From assembly GCA_905181705.1 (NCBI GenBank), contig CAJIYP010000003.1:1-64000 (forward strand): 64,000 nt of DNA. The letters run 5' to 3'. Position 1 is the stretch's first letter. Each line of letters begins with the position of its first letter. Source of the DNA: Cryomorphaceae bacterium BACL29 MAG-121220-bin8 (GTDB lineage Bacteria > Bacteroidota > Bacteroidia > Flavobacteriales > Flavobacteriaceae). The notes beneath the pieces are model-generated. The model searched no databases, was not told where the DNA came from, and was given only the letters and a program-made list of their open reading frames with translations. This document shows positions 32,712-41,593 of the stretch, piece by piece. The position numbers and the translations under genes are program-made.

Positions 32712-33812
32712 TTGATGAAGATTTTTTTTCTATATTTTTTTATTTTATTTTTTTTAAGCTGTAGCAATACTAAAACAATTAAAATTGATTTAGAAAATGA
32801 AATTATTATTCCAAAAACCTACAACGTTTTCAAAACATCTGAAAAAATTATAATTGATGGTAAGGACAATGAGGATAGTTGGAAAAAATCTATATTCTCT
32901 GAAGATTTTATTGATATAGAGGGAGTAATTAAACCTAAGCAAAAAACAAATATGAAAATGATGTGGGATGAAAAATTCCTATATATTTTTGCAAAATTAG
33001 AAGAAAATCATATTTGGGGAGATATTACTGAAAGAGACAAGATTATTTATTACAATAATGATTTTGAAGTTTTTATTAATCCAAATAATCATGTGTTTAG
33101 TTATGGTGAAATTGAAATTAATGCATTAGGAACAGAATGGGATTTATTTTTAAACAAACCTTACAGACTAAAAGGAAAAGCAGATAGTAAATGGAATATT
33201 AAAGAATTAAAATCTGCAGTTTTCATAAATGGAACCATTAATAATCCTAATGACATCGACAATTATTGGACGGTAGAAATGGCAATTCCTATTAAAGAAA
33301 TCTCACAGCTCAAAGATCCTTTTGATTACCATTACCCAAAATCAAATGACATATGGAGGATTAATTTTTCAAGAGTTAATTGGGATTATGAACTAAATAA
33401 AGGTAAATATTCAAGAAAGAAAAAAAACGGAAAATATCTACCTGAATACAATTGGGTTTGGTCTTCTCAAGGATTAATAAATATGCATGTTCCTGAAAAT
33501 TGGGGTTTTCTTGTTTTTTCAGAAAAAAATTTGGGATCTAATATAAGTTTTAACCATTCAAAAAAATTAATAGTTGAACAAACGCTTTATGCTTTATTTA
33601 GAAAAGTTTCTTTTAAAGAATTTAGATACTTAAAGGATTTAAAAAATAATAGTCAAATTAACTTTGAAAATATAGTTTATAACAATAGAGAAATTTCATG
33701 TAATTTTCTCAAAACAGAAACTGGATTTATTATTAATGCTTATGATTATAACAATAATATTAAATTATCTATTTCTGAAAATGGATTAATTAAAAATTTA
33801 ACAAATGATTAA
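32712..33812 (+). CDS. Lipoprotein with carbohydrate-binding family 9-like domain
   Basis: Lipobox LSC; EKIIIDGKDNEDSWKKS, MMWDEKFLYIFAKLEENHIW, NDFEVFINPNN, EMAIPIKEI. Confidence 0.8.
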   Translation: MMKIFFLYFFILFFLSCSNTKTIKIDLENEIIIPKTYNVFKTSEKIIIDGKDNEDSWKKSIFSEDFIDIEGVIKPKQKTNMKMMWDEKFLYIFAKLEENHIWGDITERDKIIYYNNDFEVFINPNNHVFSYGEIEINALGTEWDLFLNKPYRLKGKADSKWNIKELKSAVFINGTINNPNDIDNYWTVEMAIPIKEISQLKDPFDYHYPKSNDIWRINFSRVNWDYELNKGKYSRKKKNGKYLPEYNWVWSSQGLINMHVPENWGFLVFSEKNLGSNISFNHSKKLIVEQTLYALFRKVSFKEFRYLKDLKNNSQINFENIVYNNREISCNFLKTETGFIINAYDYNNNIKLSISENGLIKNLTND

Positions 33813-34863
33813 AAAAATTGTTTTTTCAATTTGTGTTCTATTTTGTCTTTCATGTTCAAATCGGGAAAAAAATAAAGTATTTACTTTTAGTACTTGGACT
33901 GGAGCTGGCAAAGATTTTGATAAAAAAACTTGGGAGAAGAAAATTAGTTTTTATGATTCTCTAGGAATAAGTGAAATTCTTGTTAGTGGCTCCCCCTCTG
34001 TTTTAGAAAAAATTATTCCAATTGCAAATGAAAAAAATATAAAAGTTCATGGTTGGATGTGGACTGTAAATCGTCCTGGAGACACAATAGCTAACAAAAA
34101 TCCTGAATGGTATTCTGTAAATAGAAACGGAGACAATTCTTTAGAATATAGAGCTTATGTGGATTATTATCAATGGTTAAGCCCTTTTCATCCAGATGCT
34201 AGACAGCACATAATTAACAATGCAAAAAAACTAATGAATGTAAAAGGTTTAGCTTCTATTCACCTAGACTATGTAAGGTATCCAGATGTGATTCTTGGGG
34301 CTGACCTGCAACCAAAATATAATATTGTGCAAGAAAATGAAATGCCCCAATACGACTATGGGTACCATCCAATTGCAAGAAAAAAATTCAAAGAAATTTT
34401 CAACAAAGATCCAATAGATTTTAAAAATCCAGAATTGTCAACAGAATGGAGACAATTTAGATTAAATGCAATAACTACACTTGTAAATGAGATTATTGAT
34501 ATTGCGCACTCTAAAAATAAAAAAGTGACTGCTGCTGTTTTTCCTTTTCCTGAAATGTCTAGACAAATGGTTAGACAAGCGTGGGATGATTGGAATTTAG
34601 ATGCTGCATACCCTATGTTGTATCAAAACTTTTATAGAGAAAATATAAACTGGATTGGGTTTGCTACAAAACAAGGTGTAAACGACGTTAATTTTCCGAT
34701 ATTTTCAGGTTTATACGTTGGTGCTTTAAAAGAATCAAATGATTTTGAAGAAGCTATTATTATTTCAAAAGAAAATGGTGCTAGTGGAATCTCTATTTTC
34801 ACAGCTGATGGATTAAATAAAGAACAACAAGCAGTTTTAGTGAAACTAAAAAACAAACTCTAA
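33805..34863 (+). CDS. Lipoprotein, putative glycoside hydrolase of the GHL10-like (TIM-barrel) type
   Basis: Lipobox LSC; VHGWMWTVNRPGD, WLSPFHPDARQHIINNAKKLMNVKGLASIHLDYVRYPD, WDDWNLDAAYPMLYQNF. Confidence 0.7.
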   Translation: MIKKIVFSICVLFCLSCSNREKNKVFTFSTWTGAGKDFDKKTWEKKISFYDSLGISEILVSGSPSVLEKIIPIANEKNIKVHGWMWTVNRPGDTIANKNPEWYSVNRNGDNSLEYRAYVDYYQWLSPFHPDARQHIINNAKKLMNVKGLASIHLDYVRYPDVILGADLQPKYNIVQENEMPQYDYGYHPIARKKFKEIFNKDPIDFKNPELSTEWRQFRLNAITTLVNEIIDIAHSKNKKVTAAVFPFPEMSRQMVRQAWDDWNLDAAYPMLYQNFYRENINWIGFATKQGVNDVNFPIFSGLYVGALKESNDFEEAIIISKENGASGISIFTADGLNKEQQAVLVKLKNKL

Positions 34864-34926
34864 TTCAAATATTTTAATATTAATTTTCGAAAAACTTTTC
34901 ATTAACTTGTTGTTAATAAAAATGTT

Positions 34927-35550
34927 ATGAACTTATGTAACTTAAGCTCTGATGAATTATGGATAGCAACAAGACTTTATTTTTTTGCTCTATCTCCTAT
35001 TTGTTTGTCAATTTATTATTTGAAAAATAAAAAAGTTTCTATTAGCATAGCTCTAACACTTTGCTTTTCTTTTTTAATAGCAGCTATAGGCTGGGAAATA
35101 TGGATTAATTATGGTCTTTCTGGGGGTCTCCCTGTTAGTGAAAGAAGATCTGAAATGTTGAATTGTGCTATTCCACAAGACATAAATTGGCTATTAAATT
35201 CTCTGGGGGATGTTCTAGTTGTATGGGTAGGTTTGTTTTTAATAAAAAAATTATTTAAAGCCAAATCTCCATTAAAAAAATGGAATTGGTCAGCTTTTGT
35301 AGTGTTATTTATTTGGTTTATTGGTCAAAACATATATGTAGAAGCTTTTTTCTATCATTTACAATTAGGAAATAATGGAGACCTTTCTTGGGCCCCATTT
35401 AATCCTCTTGGATCTTATTATAACCCAATTTTATTTGAAATAATGAATAGACCTATTACTTTTCAATCACAAAGTACGTGGGTATTAATGAGTCCTGTGG
35501 TGTATTATATTGCAATATATTTTAATAACAAATTTGACAAAACATTTTAA
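34927..35550 (+). CDS. Integral membrane protein of unknown function
   Basis: Several hydrophobic segments, intact ORF. Confidence 0.55.
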   Translation: MNLCNLSSDELWIATRLYFFALSPICLSIYYLKNKKVSISIALTLCFSFLIAAIGWEIWINYGLSGGLPVSERRSEMLNCAIPQDINWLLNSLGDVLVVWVGLFLIKKLFKAKSPLKKWNWSAFVVLFIWFIGQNIYVEAFFYHLQLGNNGDLSWAPFNPLGSYYNPILFEIMNRPITFQSQSTWVLMSPVVYYIAIYFNNKFDKTF

Positions 35551-35610
35551 AGTTTTCATTAAAACATTTTTTAATCAAATTCTTAATGTACTAAATTATA
35601 AAAATTAATT

Positions 35611-36348
35611 ATGAAATTATTTTTAAGCTTTTTGTTCATATTTTTTAGTTCAATAACTCAATCTGATCAATTAGTAATTGGTCATAGAGGGGCAAAAGGT
35701 CATATAGCAGAAAACACATTAGTATCTATCAAAAAAGCTATTGAACTTGGAGCAGACGGAATTGAAATTGATGTATTTCTTTGTAAGTCTGGAGAAATAG
35801 TAGTATTTCACGATAAAAAGTTAGATTATTTAACAAATGGAAAAGGACTTATTGAAAGCAAAACTTTGAGTGAATTAAAAAAACTGAGAGTACTTGGAAC
35901 TAATGAGCAAATCCCTACTTTAAATGAAGTTTTTGATATTATTGATAAAAATACTTTTTTAAACATCGAACTAAAAGGTTCAAATACTGCAAAATCATCT
36001 TTAGATATTGTCAAGGAGCAATTAAATAATAATAAGGTTTCATATAATAATATTTTGTTTTCTAGTTTCAACTGGGAGGAATTACAAGACCTAAGAGATT
36101 TAGATTCTAAAATAAAGATAGCTCTTGTTACTGGAAAAGATCCATTGATGGCGATAGGTCCAGCTTTGAAACTTGGTGCAATAGCTATTAATCCAACTTA
36201 TAAAAAATTAAATAAAAAAGTTATTGAAGAAATATTTAAAGCAGGACTTAAAGTATATACTTGGACAGTAAACGACAAAGAGGATATTAAAAGAATGAAA
36301 AAATTAGGAGTAAATGGAATAATAACTGATTTTCCAGAAAGAATATAG
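35611..36348 (+). CDS. Glycerophosphodiester phosphodiesterase, secreted
   Basis: VIGHRGAKGHIAENTLVSIKKAIELGADGIEIDVFLCKSGEIVVFHD; VYTWTVND; GVNGIITDFPERI. Confidence 0.93.
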   Translation: MKLFLSFLFIFFSSITQSDQLVIGHRGAKGHIAENTLVSIKKAIELGADGIEIDVFLCKSGEIVVFHDKKLDYLTNGKGLIESKTLSELKKLRVLGTNEQIPTLNEVFDIIDKNTFLNIELKGSNTAKSSLDIVKEQLNNNKVSYNNILFSSFNWEELQDLRDLDSKIKIALVTGKDPLMAIGPALKLGAIAINPTYKKLNKKVIEEIFKAGLKVYTWTVNDKEDIKRMKKLGVNGIITDFPERI

Positions 36349-36362
36349 TCTAGATTTTAACT

Positions 36363-37320
36363 TTAAAGTAGAGTTTTAGTCATAAACTCTTTTGCAAAAA
36401 GAAAAGAATTCTTTCTAGCTTCTTTATTTCCACCGATAGTTACCCCTCTAGTTGTGCAGAACAAAAATCCAATTTTCTGTAGAAATGAATTGGACATTGG
36501 AATATTTAAGTAATTCATTAAAACATAACCATCATCAGTCAATTTAAAAATACAATCTTTGAAACTATATCCATTTTCATTAGTTTCTATTTTTCCATCT
36601 CTGTCGAAACCATGGTGTGAGTCTTTGTAAATGGTAAGGCCAATGTTTGATTTAATTTTAAGTTTATCTACTAAATTATTACAAGAATCCGAAGGAGTCC
36701 AATCATCTAATTCACCAATTAAAATATGAATTGGAGAATTAGTAAAATCTAAATTTTCTGGTTCAAAAAAACAGGGGGGATAAAAAGCTAAGTGTGATGC
36801 AAACTGAAGATCTTTATTGATAGCATTTTTCAAAGGAATCCATGCAGAAAAAAATGTAACTGCTCCTCCTAAACTCCAGCCAGTAATAGAAATTTTATTT
36901 TTTATAATATTGGGATGATCTGATAATATTTCCAAGTGCTCTGTAGGCATCTAGAATCATGGCAGCTGTAGTCACTTGAGTTTGGTCTCCTACTGTTGAT
37001 TCTATACTTCTACTTTTAAAACTATTTAATTCAAATGTGGCAAAACCTAAATTTTGATACATTGTTAGATATTCGTAGTGATGATTTTTCCAGCCTAAAC
37101 TGCCCGCAACTCCAAGAACCAAAGGATATTTTTTATCGGGATTTAAAGAATCATATGGAATAACTAGTTCACCATAAACCTCTTGTTTTTCTTGATTTTC
37201 TAAATCAATAATGACATCATGAAAAGAAAAAGGATTAGCACTTTGAAAAGTAATCTTCTCAACTAAGTTTTGACTATTTAAACCTAAAGAGATAAATAAC
37301 ATGAATATAATTATTTTCAT
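36363..37320 (-). CDS. Secreted alpha/beta hydrolase (dienelactone-hydrolase-like), split by one frameshift near 36935-36945
   Basis: ORF 36895-37320 gives ...AAMILDAYRAL; ORF 36363-36950 continues LEILSDHPNIIKNKISITGWSLGGAVTFFSAW (GxSxGG nucleophile elbow) and HILIGELDDWTPSDSC, DSHHGFD. Confidence 0.8.
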
Positions 37321-37330
37321 AGATTAATTT

Positions 37331-38116
37331 TTATAACGATTTTATAAGACCTCCATCAATTGGTATGTTAGCTCCATTAATATAGGCAGCATTTTCGGAA
37401 GCTAAAAAAGTTACTAAATATGAAAACTCTTTTGGGTCTCCTATTCTTTTTAACGGTACTAGTTCTTTCATAGCATTGTAAACCTCATTTACACCAATAT
37501 TTAATTTTTTTGCTTTATCAGAGTTAAGTTCATTAATTCGTTCTGTATTAAAATATCCAGTTAGAATATTATTTACGGTTATATTATATCCACCTAAGTC
37601 GTTTGAAAGAGTTTTTCCCCAAGTTGTAACAGCAGATCTAATAGAATTGGATAGGGCCAAATAACTTAAAGGCTCTTTAACTGACATTGAAGCCATATTA
37701 ATAATTCTTCCCCATTTCTTTTTTTTCATATTTTCTAAAGCAATCATGGTAGTGAATACTACACTTTTGAATAATAAATCAAATGATTTTTGATAATCCT
37801 CGATAGAAACATTCATAACATCACCTCCTTTAGGTCCTTGAGTGTTATTGATCAAAATATCTATTGAGTTAGTATCTAAATATTCTTTTATTATTTTTTG
37901 ATATTCTTCAAAATTATTATAGTCAACCACTAAGTAATCATGATTAAGTCCTGTTTTGTCTCTTAAATCATCAACAGTTTTAATTAGTCTTTTTTCGTTA
38001 CTAGAAACTAAGGTGACAGAAGCTCCTGAATTGGCTAATTGATAAGCCACCGCATTTCCCAAACCTTTGCTGCTTCCTCCAACAAGGGCTTTTTTTGATT
38101 TTAAAGATATATTCAT
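37331..38116 (-). CDS. SDR family oxidoreductase
   Basis: KKALVGGSSKGLGNAVAYQLANSGA; SYLALSNSIRSAV; YINGANIPIDGGL. Confidence 0.92.
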   Translation of the reverse strand: MNISLKSKKALVGGSSKGLGNAVAYQLANSGASVTLVSSNEKRLIKTVDDLRDKTGLNHDYLVVDYNNFEEYQKIIKEYLDTNSIDILINNTQGPKGGDVMNVSIEDYQKSFDLLFKSVVFTTMIALENMKKKKWGRIINMASMSVKEPLSYLALSNSIRSAVTTWGKTLSNDLGGYNITVNNILTGYFNTERINELNSDKAKKLNIGVNEVYNAMKELVPLKRIGDPKEFSYLVTFLASENAAYINGANIPIDGGLIKSL

Positions 38117-38424
38117 CTATATTCTTCTCTAACTGGACTAAAAACATCCATTAATTTACAATTAGTTAAAGCTTTTCCTGAGTGAGGAATATTGGAGGGA
38201 ATTACAACGACATCTCCGTTTGAATATTTTTTAGTTTTCCTATCTAAAGTAAACTCAAACTCTCCCTCAACTACATGCATTATTTGTTCGTGTATATGAT
38301 TATGTTTTTCTACTACTGAACCTTTTTTAACATCCCAAAAGACCCAACTAATTTTATCTCCATGAACAAACTTTCCTTTTAAACCAGGAAAAATTTCTTT
38401 TTCTTTTATTTCTGCTAAATTCAT
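38113..38424 (-). CDS. Cupin-domain protein
   Basis: VVEKHNHIHEQIMHVVEGEFEFTL...DVVVIPSNIPHSGKAL. Confidence 0.9.
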   Translation of the reverse strand: MNLAEIKEKEIFPGLKGKFVHGDKISWVFWDVKKGSVVEKHNHIHEQIMHVVEGEFEFTLDRKTKKYSNGDVVVIPSNIPHSGKALTNCKLMDVFSPVREEYR

Positions 38425-38527
38425 ATAAACTTTATTTACTCTAAGTTATATAAATAATTTTCAAAACCAGTTATGAAACATACTTATAAGAATTTTATAT
38501 ATTTAAGACTAATTAAAAAAATTTAAA

Positions 38528-39310
38528 ATGAAAAAATTATTATTATTATTTTCAATTACTATTCTTTTTAGTAGTTGTAACACAAACCCAGAGTTTGCTA
38601 AGAATTTAGCAACTGCTCAAAAATTCTTCGATTTACACGGAGAAGAAGATATCGATGCTCAATTAGCTCTTGTTAATAAAGACATTGAACTAAACACTTC
38701 GATGTATGGTTCTGAAACTGTAGGTTACGATCAATATGTAACTATGTTAGAAGGTTACCATGCTGCTTTTGACAACATTAAATATACCGCCAACAACTGG
38801 CTTCCAGGGACTGGTCCTGAGGGTAATTTGGATGGAAGTGTTAGAACTTATGGAACATGGACAGGAACAAATATTTCAACCGGAAAAGAATTAAATCTTA
38901 AAGGTTACTGGTATATGAATTTTGATACAGATGGTAAGATTATTGCTCAGGGAGATTTCTTTGATTTTGGAGGAATGTATGATGCTGTTTATCCCAAAAC
39001 TAAAATATTTGCTAAAATTGATGTTAAAAAAGGAAAAGCTCAAGAAATGTTAGACGTTTTAAATAGCGAAAATGGTTTACCAGCAACTAGAGCTTATGAT
39101 GGTTGTAATTCTGCTGAAATGATTTATAATAAAGAAACAAACTCAGTTTGGGTTATTTCTGACTGGGTAAGTAACGACCATTACTTAACTTACTTAGATT
39201 GGAGAATGAATGAAGATGATTTTGTACCTAAAAAAATGATTCCTTTAATGTTGGGAGGAGAAAAAGGTTTATCAATTGCTCATACCAATAGCAACTACAC
39301 TATTTTCTAA
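38528..39310 (+). CDS. Lipoprotein with NTF2/SnoaL-like N-terminal and ABM-like C-terminal parts
   Basis: Lipobox FSSC; NTF2-like AQKFFDLHGEEDIDAQLALVNKDIELN...; then TKIFAKIDVKKGKAQEMLDVLNSENGLPATRAYDGCNSAEMIYNKETNSVWVISDW. Confidence 0.55.
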   Translation: MKKLLLLFSITILFSSCNTNPEFAKNLATAQKFFDLHGEEDIDAQLALVNKDIELNTSMYGSETVGYDQYVTMLEGYHAAFDNIKYTANNWLPGTGPEGNLDGSVRTYGTWTGTNISTGKELNLKGYWYMNFDTDGKIIAQGDFFDFGGMYDAVYPKTKIFAKIDVKKGKAQEMLDVLNSENGLPATRAYDGCNSAEMIYNKETNSVWVISDWVSNDHYLTYLDWRMNEDDFVPKKMIPLMLGGEKGLSIAHTNSNYTIF

Positions 39311-39331
39311 AAAATTGATATTTATTATTAA

Positions 39332-39369
39332 CAAAAAAAAGGGTTGAAACAATTTCAACCCTTTTTTTG
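39332..39369. terminator. Bidirectional intrinsic terminator between convergent genes
   Basis: AAAAAAAAGGGTTGAAA-CAA-TTTCAACCCTTTTTTT. Confidence 0.8.
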
Positions 39370-39370
39370 T

Positions 39371-40603
39371 TTAGTTAAGGTAAACCGCTTGTTTAAATTT
39401 TTTCTTTATTGAAAAGTCAAATTCAATGGCTCTCGACATAAATAAGCCATAAGTTTTATTTTGAGGATCTATCCAAAAATGGGTATTGTGATAACCGGAC
39501 CAACCATAAGTACCTTTTCCAGCGCCTGAACCATCAATTTCAGGGTTTTCAGAAACCACAAAAGTAAATCCCATATAATTACCCTCATAATCTGGAAATG
39601 CATTAGGCTCATTTGGATCAGGGTATCCATTTGTATATTTATCAGTCATGATTTTTATACTTTTTTTTGAAATAATTTGTTGGTTATTATAAAGTCCATT
39701 ATTAACAAGCATTTCACAAAATTTAGAAAAATCACTCATTGTGGATACCAAACCTTCTCCTCCAAAATGTGCTTTATTTTTTTCATCATAAGAGTATCCA
39801 TCTAATGCAGCGGTATACCCATCCAAATTATAATCTGTTTGATTAAATGCAGATTTTGATTTAATATTTACTCTTAAGGGTTGAAACCTTGTTCTTTCTT
39901 CCACTGTTAAATGAAATTTAGTATCATTCATTCCAAGTTGATCAAAGATATTTTCTTTCAAAAATTCATAAAAGCTTTGATTTGAAATTACCTCAATTAA
40001 TCTTCCTAGTAAAGCTTGATTTAATCCATAAGCATACATTGATCCAGGTTCAAAATCTAAAGCTTGATTGGCCACAGCCTTTGAAAAATCGTCTAGATTA
40101 TTAAACCTACTTGTATTAATGAAATCTGGATACAGGTCGGTATGAGTACTTGCTAACCAATTAGCACCATTTTTAGCATAATATGTAAAACCAGACCTAT
40201 GAGTTAACAGATCTATCACCTTAATTTTATTTTCACAAGGATAAACCCCGTCAGGTCCTTTACAATTCATATTTTTAAATTCTGGTAAATATTTAGAAAG
40301 TTGATCGTTCAAATCAAACATTTCTCTATCTAACAATATCATCATAGCAACTGTCGTAACTGTTTTGGACATGGAATGAATAGCAAAAATCGTATTTTCA
40401 GTTATGTCTGCATCTCCAACAGCACCAGAGTTAACTATTTCATTATAAATAATTTTACCGTCTTTATAAACCATCGCAGTGTTAGAGCCAGTAACACCAT
40501 TTTCAACTAGATTTTTTTGAAAATCTAAAATTGGATTTTCAGATTTAACTTCAGAGTTACAACTGAAAAAAACCAAAGAAATAAAAATTATTATTTTTTT
40601 CAT
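39371..40603 (-). CDS. Serine hydrolase, class C beta-lactamase family
   Basis: FAIHSMSKTVTTVAMMILLDREMFDLNDQLSKYLPEF (SxxK), VIDLLTHRSGF, YAYGLNQALLGRLIE. Confidence 0.9.
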   Translation of the reverse strand: MKKIIIFISLVFFSCNSEVKSENPILDFQKNLVENGVTGSNTAMVYKDGKIIYNEIVNSGAVGDADITENTIFAIHSMSKTVTTVAMMILLDREMFDLNDQLSKYLPEFKNMNCKGPDGVYPCENKIKVIDLLTHRSGFTYYAKNGANWLASTHTDLYPDFINTSRFNNLDDFSKAVANQALDFEPGSMYAYGLNQALLGRLIEVISNQSFYEFLKENIFDQLGMNDTKFHLTVEERTRFQPLRVNIKSKSAFNQTDYNLDGYTAALDGYSYDEKNKAHFGGEGLVSTMSDFSKFCEMLVNNGLYNNQQIISKKSIKIMTDKYTNGYPDPNEPNAFPDYEGNYMGFTFVVSENPEIDGSGAGKGTYGWSGYHNTHFWIDPQNKTYGLFMSRAIEFDFSIKKKFKQAVYLN

Positions 40604-40692
40604 ATTTATTTATTTAAGTGAATAATTTTAATTAGAATTGAGATAACAAAAAGGGGATAAATAATTAACCTTTTTTTAATTAAATGGTTTTA

Positions 40693-41382
40693 TTATTGGT
40701 ATCTCTTTAATACTTCAATCATAAAGTCGTGAACATTTTCAACTTTTCCCCTGTTTTCAAAATATTGATTCATAGCCTTGGAATAATTTTTTTCAAGATT
40801 ATCAAGCATACTTAAATGACCATTTGTGTCTTTTTCTCCGATAACAACCCAATGAGTAGCCCCGTTAGGTCTGTTGATATCATAAGTGCCATAACCAACA
40901 ACTCTTCCTTCAAAAACATCTGATGCATCTTCAACAATTTTATCATGAGCCTTTTTAAATGCAACAGGATCCTCTGGCTTGATATCCCATAAATGTCCAT
41001 AAGGAAATTTACTAACGTCCCCATCTTTCCAACTTAAAAATCTACCAGAATTATGTTTTCCCCAAGTCTCTACATAATTATTCATTTCGGCCCAGAAAGC
41101 ATCATTTTTAAATTTGATTTCTTCTCCTTCAACACCACCATTTCCTAACTCCCAAACCCAAACAAATCTATGAGTATTTCCGTTTTCTCTTCCTTGCCAA
41201 AGTCTTTCAAGGAAAATTCCGCCTGACTTAAATTTTGCATCAGCATAATGTTTTTCATATAACTCAGCTATATCATTTTGAGAATTTTCATGAGCTTTAA
41301 AATGTACAGTTGTAAATGCCATTTGTTGAGATGACAAACTAAAAGAAATAAAGGTAAACAGTGTAAATAATAATTTTTTCAT
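40693..41382 (-). CDS. Secreted hypothetical protein, possible ABM-like
   Basis: Signal peptide; FTTVHFKAHENSQNDIAELYEKHY, FKKAHDKIVEDASDVFEGRVVGYGTYD. Confidence 0.45.
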   Translation of the reverse strand: MKKLLFTLFTFISFSLSSQQMAFTTVHFKAHENSQNDIAELYEKHYADAKFKSGGIFLERLWQGRENGNTHRFVWVWELGNGGVEGEEIKFKNDAFWAEMNNYVETWGKHNSGRFLSWKDGDVSKFPYGHLWDIKPEDPVAFKKAHDKIVEDASDVFEGRVVGYGTYDINRPNGATHWVVIGEKDTNGHLSMLDNLEKNYSKAMNQYFENRGKVENVHDFMIEVLKRYQ

Positions 41383-41492
41383 TTTTAATATATTTTGTGA
41401 TTAATAGCTATAAATATAATAAAATTCTTTTAGGGATGTTTTATTAGATAAATCATATAAGCAATAAAAAAGATGTGTTAAAAGCTAACTAA

Positions 41493-41521
41493 TTGAAAAC
41501 CAGATAATTTTCATATATTTG
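41493..41521 (+). promoter_or_regulatory. Bacteroidetes-type promoter (TTG ... TAnnTTTG) for the 9-aa repeat gene
   Basis: TTG at 41493-41495, 18 bp spacer, TATATTTG at 41514-41521, ~70 nt leader to ATG 41594. Confidence 0.6.
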
Positions 41522-41593
41522 AATCACTAACTGTAGTGGTTAGGATTTACAACTTGTTTAAGTTGTTTGGGAAGTAATTAAATACAAATAATT

